From Leptolyngbyaceae cyanobacterium SM1_4_3 (lineage in GTDB: Bacteria; Cyanobacteriota; Cyanobacteriia; Elainellales; Elainellaceae), in the NCBI GenBank assembly GCA_012031415.1, contig JAAUTN010000010.1:1-54970 (forward strand): DNA of 54,970 bases, read 5' to 3'. A program made the translations under genes and the position numbers. The notes beneath the pieces are model-generated. The model had not been told where the DNA came from and ran no database searches. It saw only the letters and a list, made by a program, of their open reading frames with translations. Positions 28,158-35,366 of this stretch are shown here, in pieces. Within the stretch, counting starts at the first letter, position 1; every line of letters starts with the position of its first letter.

Positions 28158-28949
28158 TTATTCAGGTTGAGCAGGTTGCCCTTGAGCAGGTTGCCCTTGA
28201 GCAGGTTGCCCTTGAAGCGATCGAATAAATTCAATAGACTCTCTGGGGGGAACCAGCAGAATCTGATTTAGCTCCGGGTTGTTACTGTCCTGCAACGTTT
28301 GAATCAAGCTTTCCAAATTAACAACCTGAATCGTCATTGAATCCGCTAATTCGGGCTGATTTTGTCTAAGTTGACCTAGCAGATCCTGCAACTCTGCCTG
28401 ATCAAAAAACATGGGAACAACCTGGTTTTGTCCTTGTTGAATAGTCAGGTAGCCACCCTCATCATCGGTTGAGCGGGCTAGAAAAATCGGTACTCCATTA
28501 AACTCATCAGGATTTTCACCGCTCTGCTGAAGTACAGAACGAGCCGACTCAACCTGCTCAGTCGTGGGCACAAACGTAAATTCTAAAGGCTGCTCCTGGT
28601 CTTCGTTGGCCAATGCTAGCTCATAGACTTGCGCCAAAGAAACAGGGACAACCTGCACGTTTGTAGCTAGCTCCGGATCGCTCTGCCTCAGATCATCGAG
28701 GGAGGCTTGGGCATCTTCACGGCTAATGAATACCCCAGCGACGGCGGGTGCTTCTTCTTCATTTCCCAGAACGGCAACCAGGGGTACCCCCTGTGCATTG
28801 GTGATCATAAAGACGGGTACTGATTGTAGACGTTCTACAACCTGTTCCTGCGTCAATGCCAATGCTCGATTAGCTCCACCCAGTAGGGAACCCAGTAGAA
28901 TACCCCCGACTAGGCTGAGTGCTGTACTCCAGCGAACTAGTGATTTCAT
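28158..28949 (-). CDS. Tic22-like exported protein
   Basis: A 263-residue protein of the Tic22 family. In plastids Tic22 is an intermembrane-space import component; cyanobacterial homologues are periplasmic or thylakoid-associated and have been linked to outer-membrane biogenesis. The signal peptide (residues 1-32) ends ANRALA. Two related halves follow, each with a VFISREDAQASLDDLRQSDP-type or VPMFFDQAELQDLLGQLRQN-type motif, then the typical ending ILLVPPRESIEFIRSLQ. The tail carries tandem GQPAQ repeats (28168-28215) that are probably disordered. It is followed by a strong terminator. Confidence 0.85.
   Translation of the reverse strand: MKSLVRWSTALSLVGGILLGSLLGGANRALALTQEQVVERLQSVPVFMITNAQGVPLVAVLGNEEEAPAVAGVFISREDAQASLDDLRQSDPELATNVQVVPVSLAQVYELALANEDQEQPLEFTFVPTTEQVESARSVLQQSGENPDEFNGVPIFLARSTDDEGGYLTIQQGQNQVVPMFFDQAELQDLLGQLRQNQPELADSMTIQVVNLESLIQTLQDSNNPELNQILLVPPRESIEFIRSLQGQPAQGQPAQGQPAQPE
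28168..28215. repeat. 15-bp tandem repeat encoding the GQPAQ tail
   Basis: CAGGTTGCCCTTGAG repeats about three times in the plus-strand orientation, encoding Gly-Gln-Pro-Ala-Gln units at the C-terminus of the Tic22-like protein. Copy number probably varies between strains. Confidence 0.8.
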
Positions 28950-29326
28950 AACTGCTCCGGATAACGAAACTGCAACGGGATTGGTCTACTGCTGAGCGGC
29001 TCAGCAGCATCGCTTTGAAAGGTGAACGTTGCCCAGTAGATGACCGCCTAGCTAAGTCGTTACTAGTAGACAAATGTAAACCTTTAACCTTTCAACATAG
29101 CATCAGACCTTTGAATTTACTTTCGATGCCTTCAGCCCAAAACCAGGACTGATTTAATTTTGCGCTTTTAGGGCTTCCCCAAATCAATGTCTTCCCGACT
29201 CGATGACCTGTCCACTACAGAAATAGTTCCGAGTGCAAAATGCAGCATCCATGCCCTTGCAGCATCTCAGCAGGGCTACTTAAGCTCCCTAAAATTAGGC
29301 TTTCTAACAATAATAAGCTACAGCAA
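28950..29326. other. 377-bp intergenic region upstream of the Tic22-like gene
   Basis: It should hold the promoter of the minus-strand Tic22-like gene and the end of the minus-strand tRNA-Pro transcript. TTTGAAAGGTGAACG at about 29015 and TTTAACCTTTCAACA at about 29085 form a weak inverted pair. A short plus-strand frame (29189-29347, about 52 codons) ends inside the tRNA and does not look like a gene. Confidence 0.4.
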
Positions 29327-29400
29327 TCGGGATGACAGGATTTGAACCTGCGACATCCTGCTCCCAAAGCAGGCGCGCTACCAAGCTGCGCTACATCCCG
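29327..29400 (-). tRNA. tRNA-Pro (anticodon UGG)
   Basis: Read on the minus strand, the 74-nt sequence folds as a cloverleaf: acceptor CGGGATG/CATCCCG with discriminator A, D arm GCGCAGCTTGGTAGCGC, anticodon stem CCTGC/GCAGG with loop TTTGGGA (anticodon TGG), and T arm with GTTCAAATC. No CCA is encoded. No intron. Confidence 0.96.
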
Positions 29401-29454
29401 TCAATGTCATCTGTTAGTATAGCTTGCTTTGCAAAAAGTAACTGCTCGTTTTTT

Positions 29455-29535
29455 GGGATTGCTGGTTTTAAGCATGAATGGGTATGTGGCGACTGGGCCG
29501 CCACATACCCATTCATGCCCGAATTAAGCAACGCC
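29455..29535. repeat. 81-bp palindromic element, GGCGTTGCT/AAGCAACGCC family, copy 2
   Basis: The left flank GGGATTGCTGGTTTTAA and right flank CCCGAATTAAGCAACGCC match those of copy 1 (19698-19781). The stem is a perfect 20-bp inverted repeat (29472-29491 and 29499-29518, GGGTATGTGGCG / CGCCACATACCC) with a 7-nt loop. Its core bears no resemblance to the stem of copy 1. Confidence 0.8.
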
Positions 29536-29629
29536 ATTTTTTAGAGCAAATTTTCTATGGGTAGTCTTCGTTACAGCCTATAAGATGGAGAAGACTCCTG
29601 AACTTCATTCACTCTAAGCAAGGATTACT

Positions 29630-30070
29630 ATGGGAACTGCTCAGCGCACTCGCCACAGCGCTCTTCAACCTGCTGATTGGAATATTGCTCAATTACCTGG
29701 GCTGAGTAACGAGGATAGCGATCGCCTCATCAACAGCGGCATTCACACCACGCTACAGCTACTTGAAGCCATCAAGACCGTGCCTGAAAAGCAAGCTCTA
29801 GCAGCACAGATCCAAGTTCACATTCAGCACGTCAATAAATGGCTGGCGCTGGCTGACTTGGCGCGTGTGCCCATTGTTGGCTGTCAGTATTGCGGTTTGT
29901 TGCTCCACGCGGGGGTTAGTTCTGCTACCCAACTGGCTCAAATGTCTTTGCCCAGGCTACATCAGCAAATTCTAAAGCTGCACGTCTCAACTTTCCAAAA
30001 CCAGGGACATTGCCCATCTCTGGACGAACTGGCAAATTGGATACGACAGGCGCGATCGCTCAATCTCTAA
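29630..30070 (+). CDS. DUF4332-type helix-hairpin-helix protein
   Basis: A 146-residue protein with two helix-hairpin-helix-like segments: WNIAQLPGLSNEDSDRLINS with GIHTTLQLLEA, and LARVPIVGCQYCGLLLHAGV with SSATQLAQM. This matches the DUF4332 pattern known in cyanobacteria. Such folds often bind DNA or RNA without sequence specificity, but no function has been shown for this family to my knowledge. No signal peptide or membrane segment. Stands alone between tRNA-Pro and the GNAT gene. Confidence 0.75.
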   Translation: MGTAQRTRHSALQPADWNIAQLPGLSNEDSDRLINSGIHTTLQLLEAIKTVPEKQALAAQIQVHIQHVNKWLALADLARVPIVGCQYCGLLLHAGVSSATQLAQMSLPRLHQQILKLHVSTFQNQGHCPSLDELANWIRQARSLNL

Positions 30071-30162
30071 GGTCAGGACTTAAATCGAAGGGTGAAACTG
30101 GGATATCTTCATACAAAAGGACTGGCAGCCCTTCAAACCCCCTATTTTGGCATATGACCCAA

Positions 30163-30744
<582 letters not shown>

Positions 30745-30893
30745 TCATCGTTTTAATTATGATTAACACCATTCATTGAGATGGGTGGTGCAATTTGTCG
30801 AAGATTGCCCTAAAGTTAGGGTTTTCTAGCAAAAGGCTCTTAGCCCTTTCGCATCTTACCTCTTGACCGGGCAGGCAAGGTTTACTCCCAATT

Positions 30894-31619
30894 ATGGCTG
30901 CGGGCTTGAAATCATCGACGCTGGAACTGCTAAAGCGCTTTAATCGAGCGTTTCCTCAGTTTTATGAGCAGTTTGTTAGTAGTGAAATCCAATTGCAGAA
31001 CCTGCGGCTAGCCTACCAGCTTTACAAAAGTAAACAGGCGGTGATTGAGCTAAAGCCAGAGGGCAGCAAAAGCGCCTTGCATTTTGCCTATCGCAATCAG
31101 TCTTTTTTGCTAAGTGATATTTTTGGTGTACTGGCGGCCTATGGTCTAACGATTCACAGCCTCAGCCTGTATGGGCAAATTTACCCACCGATGCTGGTAT
31201 TTATCAAACTGGTAGTATCGCGGGGTGGCAAAGTGTTGACCGACAAGACGGCTGAAAATGTCTGTCGGGCAGTGCAGGAGGCGCTGGCAGGACGGTTTGA
31301 AGTTGAGGAAATGCTGGCGGTAGAGTTTAACCTGGATGCGGGTTTGGAGCAGGTGGAAACGGAGTTTTATGTTGACCCGGTGTTTCACTTGCCTGCACTG
31401 CTGATTGAGGCAGACAACCAGCCAGGGCTTTTCTATAAGGTGATGTACTCGATCTGGCAGGAAGATTTGCTGGTGGTCAATGCAAATTTGCTGGTTTGGC
31501 GAGGTAGAACGCGCATGATTTTATATCTATTGGGGCCGAATGAAAGCCTGATTCCCGAATATTTAGGACAGAAGATTGCTGAAAGTGTGCGGCAGAGGCT
31601 ATTGGGCAGGCGCTTCTGA
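30894..31619 (+). CDS. ACT-like-domain protein, conserved in cyanobacteria
   Basis: A 241-residue protein. After an N-terminal helical part (residues 1-60) come two regions resembling ACT domains: SFLLSDIFGVLAAYGLTIHS with LSLYGQIYPPMLVFIKLVV (about 70-115), and LPALLIEADNQPGLFYKVMY with VVNANLLVWRGRTRMILYLL (about 163-220). The spacing recalls the tandem ACT region of GlnD. No catalytic domain is attached. A role in sensing a small ligand is inferred from the fold only. Confidence 0.6.
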   Translation: MAAGLKSSTLELLKRFNRAFPQFYEQFVSSEIQLQNLRLAYQLYKSKQAVIELKPEGSKSALHFAYRNQSFLLSDIFGVLAAYGLTIHSLSLYGQIYPPMLVFIKLVVSRGGKVLTDKTAENVCRAVQEALAGRFEVEEMLAVEFNLDAGLEQVETEFYVDPVFHLPALLIEADNQPGLFYKVMYSIWQEDLLVVNANLLVWRGRTRMILYLLGPNESLIPEYLGQKIAESVRQRLLGRRF

Positions 31620-31620
31620 A

Positions 31621-31696
31621 GCGTAGGCTGGGTTCATGTTTCAAGACGTAGAGTTTTGCGGGGGTTGGGTTCCGCTTTGCTTCACCCACCCTACGG
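31621..31696. repeat. GTAGGGTGGG-type palindromic element after the ACT-like gene
   Basis: GCGTAGGCTGGGTT at the left end and TTCACCCACCCTACGG at the right end are imperfect inverted repeats enclosing about 45 bp that include GGGTTGGGTTCCGCTTTGC. The end motif recurs in the hairpin at 3187-3209. Confidence 0.6.
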
Positions 31697-31710
31697 ATAC
31701 TGCGGCTACT

Positions 31711-32321
31711 TTATTCTTTGCGAAGGGTTTGGGGGACTCCGACGGGGGAAAGTCCGGCGATCGCCTTTAAGTTTTGCAGTCTTAGCAGTTCGGTAAAATC
31801 AAGCTGAATGCGGCCTTCAATTTGAGAAACGGACTCGATCGCAGCCATCAGATGACGGGCGGCATCAGTTTCGCTATAGCCTCGGCGAACAGCAACCCGA
31901 ACGGCGGCTTCGTCGGCTTCGAGTTCGCGTTGAGAACTGTAGTTGTTGCGCCAGATCTGCTTCCGGCAAGGGTGGTGAGTCCACCTGCGGTGACAGCGCC
32001 AATGATGTCGCCCTGCACCAGTTCAAATACGGTGCCGACGATGCCAGCTGCGACCAAACCCTGATAGAGGTCAGGTTTGAGCCAGCGAACGCTGCCCAGC
32101 CAGTTGACGGTTCTCAGAATCAGCAAATCTCGCTGGGGTTTGGGAAGCTGGCTCCACAGGTCAAAGTTGATGAACACGGGGCGAGCCTGATCCCAGGGCT
32201 TAGGCAACTTGGCCATGATGACGGCTGGCTGCTCTGGCTTGCTCTTGATTTTAGTAAACATTCGACCGGACGCGGGCAGCAAATCCACGAGTCGGTAAAT
32301 TTCAGAATCTGGATTGATCAT
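31711..32321 (-). pseudogene. DUF3318-type protein, interrupted by a frameshift
   Basis: The open frame from 32321 reads MINPDSEIYRLVDLLPASGR, FINFDLWSQLPKPQRDLLIL and LGSVRWLKPDLYQGLVAAG, the pattern of the cyanobacterial DUF3318 family, then a hydrophobic helix (GIVGTVFELVQGDIIGAVTA). At about 31950 the downstream homology switches frame: the neighbouring frame reads IWRNNYSSQRELEADEAAVR, VAVRRGYSETDAARHLMAAI, ESVSQIEGRIQLDFTELLRL and on to a stop at 31711. Adding one C (AGCAGA to AGCCAGA on the minus strand) joins the frames, giving about 203 residues. Function unknown; ends 19 bp downstream of the M20 amidohydrolase gene, so possibly cotranscribed. Confidence 0.8.
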
Positions 32322-32340
32322 GGGTGAGGAAGGGACTGCG

Positions 32341-33552
32341 CTAATTTACACAAAATTTTTCCACACAGCGGACAAAGATTTCTACACCCATGCTTAGAAC
32401 CGTTTCGTCGAAGTCAAAGCGGGGATGATGATGGGGATAGGCCAGGTTGCGCTCGACGTTGGCTGAACCTAAGAAGAAGTAACAGCCGGGAACTTCTTGT
32501 AGGAAGAAGGCCATATCTTCGCCGCCCATTGTTTGACATTCAGGAACGATGCCCAGCGGGGTTTCGATCACGGTTTCGGCAACGGAGCGGATGAGGGAGG
32601 CGATCGCCCCATCATTCACGACAGCGGGATAGACCCGTCGATAATCTAAATCATAGGTTGCGCCGTGACTCTGACACACACCGCTGATGATTTGTTCGAT
32701 CCGTTGTTCAAAGAATCCTTCCAGGCTGGGGTCGAAGTAGCGCACGGTGCCTTTGAATTGGGCGGTGTTGGCAATCACGTTGCAGGCGTGTCCGGCGTGA
32801 AAGCTGCCGACGGTGACAACGCCTGCCCTAAGCGGATCGACGTTGCGGGCAATGATGGTTTGCAGGGCGGTGACAATTTGAGCGCCAACGACGATAGCAT
32901 CAATGGTCTGATGGGGCATGGCTCCGTGACCGCCTTTACCCTGAATCGTGCAGTCAAATAGCTCGACGGCTGCCATCAGTGGGCCATTGCGAACGCCCAG
33001 CGACCCTAGCGGCAGGTTATTCCACAGGTGCAGCCCAATAATTGCGTCTACGTCAGGGTTTCTCAAAACGCCAGCTTCTACCATTGGCTTGGCACCACCG
33101 GGGCCTTCTTCAGCGGGTTGAAAGATCAGCTTGACGGTTCCAGCAAAATCGGGATGTTGGGACAGGTAGTAGGCGGTGCCGAGGGCGATCGCCGTGTGTC
33201 CATCGTGACCGCAAGCGTGCATCACCCCATCGTGCAGGGAGCGGTAGGGCACCTGGTTGAGTTCTTGAATCGGCAGTGCGTCCATGTCTGCCCGAATTGC
33301 CAGCACAGGGCCGGGACGGTTGCCAGGAATGATTGCCACAATCCCGGTTTCGGCGATTCCGGTTTGATGCTGAATGCCCCATTCTTGAAGCTTTTGGGCG
33401 ATCGCTTCTGATGTTAGCCGTTCTCGAAAGCCCAACTCCGGACGCTGATGAAAGTGTCGTCGCCATTCCACCAGGCGCGGCTGTAACGCCTGAATCTCCG
33501 AACGAATTCGGGATTTATCCACGTTGAGGGGCTTAAGAGTGGTAGCAAGCAT
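32341..33552 (-). CDS. M20D-family amidohydrolase (N-acyl amino acid / hippurate type)
   Basis: A 403-residue metallopeptidase-fold hydrolase that cleaves N-acyl or conjugated amino acids. Metal-binding and catalytic segments of the M20D group are all present: AIRADMDALPIQE, HACGHDGHTAIALG, IFQPAEEGPGGAKPM, IIGLHLWNNLPLG, and the final HHHPRFDFDETVL. The dimerisation domain contains GKGGHGAMPHQTIDAI. It is cytoplasmic, without a signal peptide. IAA-amino acid or hippurate hydrolysis are typical activities of relatives; the actual substrate is not deducible. Confidence 0.92.
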   Translation of the reverse strand: MLATTLKPLNVDKSRIRSEIQALQPRLVEWRRHFHQRPELGFRERLTSEAIAQKLQEWGIQHQTGIAETGIVAIIPGNRPGPVLAIRADMDALPIQELNQVPYRSLHDGVMHACGHDGHTAIALGTAYYLSQHPDFAGTVKLIFQPAEEGPGGAKPMVEAGVLRNPDVDAIIGLHLWNNLPLGSLGVRNGPLMAAVELFDCTIQGKGGHGAMPHQTIDAIVVGAQIVTALQTIIARNVDPLRAGVVTVGSFHAGHACNVIANTAQFKGTVRYFDPSLEGFFEQRIEQIISGVCQSHGATYDLDYRRVYPAVVNDGAIASLIRSVAETVIETPLGIVPECQTMGGEDMAFFLQEVPGCYFFLGSANVERNLAYPHHHPRFDFDETVLSMGVEIFVRCVEKFCVN

Positions 33553-33742
33553 AATTTTGAAAATATTCCAATTCTATGAGAAATTTCTATCTTTTAGATA
33601 TCTATAAGGTAGCGGATTACTGGGCATTCAATTCAGTTGAACTGCAATCCTGGTAGCCATTCTGTGTGGAACTGTTCTCAACAAGGGGCTTAGCTCCCCC
33701 AATTTTTCTATGTTTGGTTTAGATTAAGAATCTCTATATTAT

Positions 33743-34873
33743 TTAATCGTGGGGGCGGGAAACGCGGAGGCGAGGCGATCGCGGTGTGATCATCAGCTTT
33801 TGCCAGAGGCGTTCATAGCTTGTGGTCATTGACTCGACGGTGAAGTGGGCGATCGCGATTTCCCGGGCCCGCTGTCCCAGACGCGATCGCAATGCTGGAT
33901 CATCTCGCAGTTGCAAAATTGCTTGCGTCAACCCGCTCACATCATTTTTGTCGAACAGCAGTCCGGTTTCACCGTGCAGCACTGCTTCTGGAACGCTGCC
34001 CACGCGGGTTGCAATCACCGGACGTGCCGCCAGCATTGCTTCTACGATCGCCAGCGGAAAGCCTTCTGAGCGGGAGGGCAGCGCCACCACATCAAACCCT
34101 GACAGCTGCGATCGCGGATTGTCCACCCATCCCGGTAGGCTAACGCGATCGCTAATTCCCAGACTAGATGCCAGCTTTTCCAGGGCTGTTCGCTGTTCGC
34201 CTTCGCCTAAAATGACAACTTTTACCTCGGTGAGAGGGGCGATCGCCTGTAACAGCAATTCATGGGCTTTCATCAAGTCCAGCCGACCAACGCTACCAAC
34301 AACCAGTGGTCCGTCAATGCGGGGGAGCGGTTCAGGTTCGCCCATATCGGGAACTCCATTGGGGATCGACAGCACCGACCCTCGACCGAGCGCGTAGAAA
34401 TCTTCCATTCGCTGAGCGCTTGCTTGACCGACAGCAACATGGGCATCGACTCTGAGGGAAATAGCTCTGGTACGCCAGAGGGCGATCGCATCGGTTGTTC
34501 GCAGCGGCAGTTGGTCAACTCTCACGACACGGGCACGAGGCAGCATCAAAGCAGCGGTTAGACCCGTTGCACAAGCCCAGGGCGTACAGAGGTTAGCGTG
34601 TACAATGTCAGGCTGAAGCCGCGATAGGATTTGCAGGTGAGCGACAAAGGATTGAATTCCGTTAGCGGGTAAGACGAATTGATTTGCGGACGGGCGGCGG
34701 TGGGCGATCGCCTCTACAACCTTTGGCGAAACGCCTACAACCGAGATTTGAACCTGATCTGAAGCGGTAGCTACCAGATGCCCCAGGCTGATCTCTGCGC
34801 CGCCAATTCCTGCTGCATCAGTGTAGGCAACCACGCGCAGCGGTCGATCAATCCCAGATTGAGCAATTGTCAT
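33743..34873 (-). CDS. Glycosyltransferase family 4 protein
   Basis: A 376-residue GT-B retaining glycosyltransferase. The N-terminal acceptor domain starts RVVAYTDAAGIGGAEISLGH (the GGAE motif typical of GT4). The donor domain has GSVGRLDLMKAHELLLQAIA, VVILGEGEQRTALEKLASSL, and the EX7E region in PSRSEGFPLAIVEAMLAARP followed by GSVPEAVLHGETGLLF. It probably adds a sugar to an extracellular polysaccharide or lipid-linked glycan; donor and acceptor are unknown. A stand-alone gene, not part of the glycan cassette at 48.5-54 kb. Confidence 0.9.
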   Translation of the reverse strand: MTIAQSGIDRPLRVVAYTDAAGIGGAEISLGHLVATASDQVQISVVGVSPKVVEAIAHRRPSANQFVLPANGIQSFVAHLQILSRLQPDIVHANLCTPWACATGLTAALMLPRARVVRVDQLPLRTTDAIALWRTRAISLRVDAHVAVGQASAQRMEDFYALGRGSVLSIPNGVPDMGEPEPLPRIDGPLVVGSVGRLDLMKAHELLLQAIAPLTEVKVVILGEGEQRTALEKLASSLGISDRVSLPGWVDNPRSQLSGFDVVALPSRSEGFPLAIVEAMLAARPVIATRVGSVPEAVLHGETGLLFDKNDVSGLTQAILQLRDDPALRSRLGQRAREIAIAHFTVESMTTSYERLWQKLMITPRSPRLRVSRPHD

Positions 34874-34886
34874 TTATCTTTCCTTG

Positions 34887-34978
34887 TACCAATTCCTTTG
34901 TGAAGCTGTATGGAACAAAGGGCTTAAGCCCCTTGTTTTACCAGGGTTCATTCTGTGCAAGCTCAAATTAAATTGGTA
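34887..34978. repeat. 92-bp palindromic element with TACCAATT ends
   Basis: TACCAATT (34887-34894) and AATTGGTA (34971-34978) flank a central near-perfect palindrome AACAAAGGGCTTAAGCCCCT (34914-34933, continuing TGTT). It occupies most of the divergent spacer between the GT4 gene and the VOC gene, so it may influence either promoter. A truncated relative of the core (CAACAAGGGGCTTAGCTCCC) lies at about 33678-33698. Confidence 0.7.
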
Positions 34979-34998
34979 TTACCTTTCTGCCACAGCTT

Positions 34999-35364
34999 AT
35001 GAGTTTTGAATGTAGGTCTGCTTTCACAACATTGGCTACGACTCAGCTAGAAGAGTTGGTAAAATTCTACGCTCGGCTATTCGAGCAAACTCCTCAGCCC
35101 TATCAGCCAGATCGTTACGCAGAATTTCAGCTTCCGGGCTTACGGTTGGGCATTTTTCAGCCAAAGCAGGGTCATGCAGCCGAGTTTGCGGGAGAACGAG
35201 GCAAAATTAGCCTATGTTTGGAGGTGGAAAGCCTGGATGAAGCGATCGCCCACCTCACAACTCTGGGATATCCACCACCTGGGGAAGTGGCGATCGCCTC
35301 ACACGGTAAAGAAATCTACGCCTACGACCCTGACCAGAATCGGCTGATTCTGCATCAGTCTTGA
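34999..35364 (+). CDS. VOC-superfamily (glyoxalase/bleomycin-resistance fold) protein
   Basis: A 121-residue single VOC domain: ATTQLEELVKFYARLFEQTP at the start, PGLRLGIFQPK and ISLCLEVESLDEAIAHLTTL in the middle, EIYAYDPDQNRLILHQS at the end. The paired beta-alpha-beta-beta-beta modules are recognisable. The family includes glyoxalases, extradiol dioxygenases and antibiotic-binding proteins; the metal-ligand set is not complete enough to choose. Converges on the CHAT gene with only 2 bp between stop codons. Confidence 0.8.
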   Translation: MSFECRSAFTTLATTQLEELVKFYARLFEQTPQPYQPDRYAEFQLPGLRLGIFQPKQGHAAEFAGERGKISLCLEVESLDEAIAHLTTLGYPPPGEVAIASHGKEIYAYDPDQNRLILHQS

Positions 35365-35366
35365 CC

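Noticed and set aside
29332-29544. Plus-strand frame across tRNA-Pro
   Set aside because: It is the complement of the tRNA plus a palindromic element; the MTGFEPATS beginning is a well-known artefact of antisense tRNA translation.
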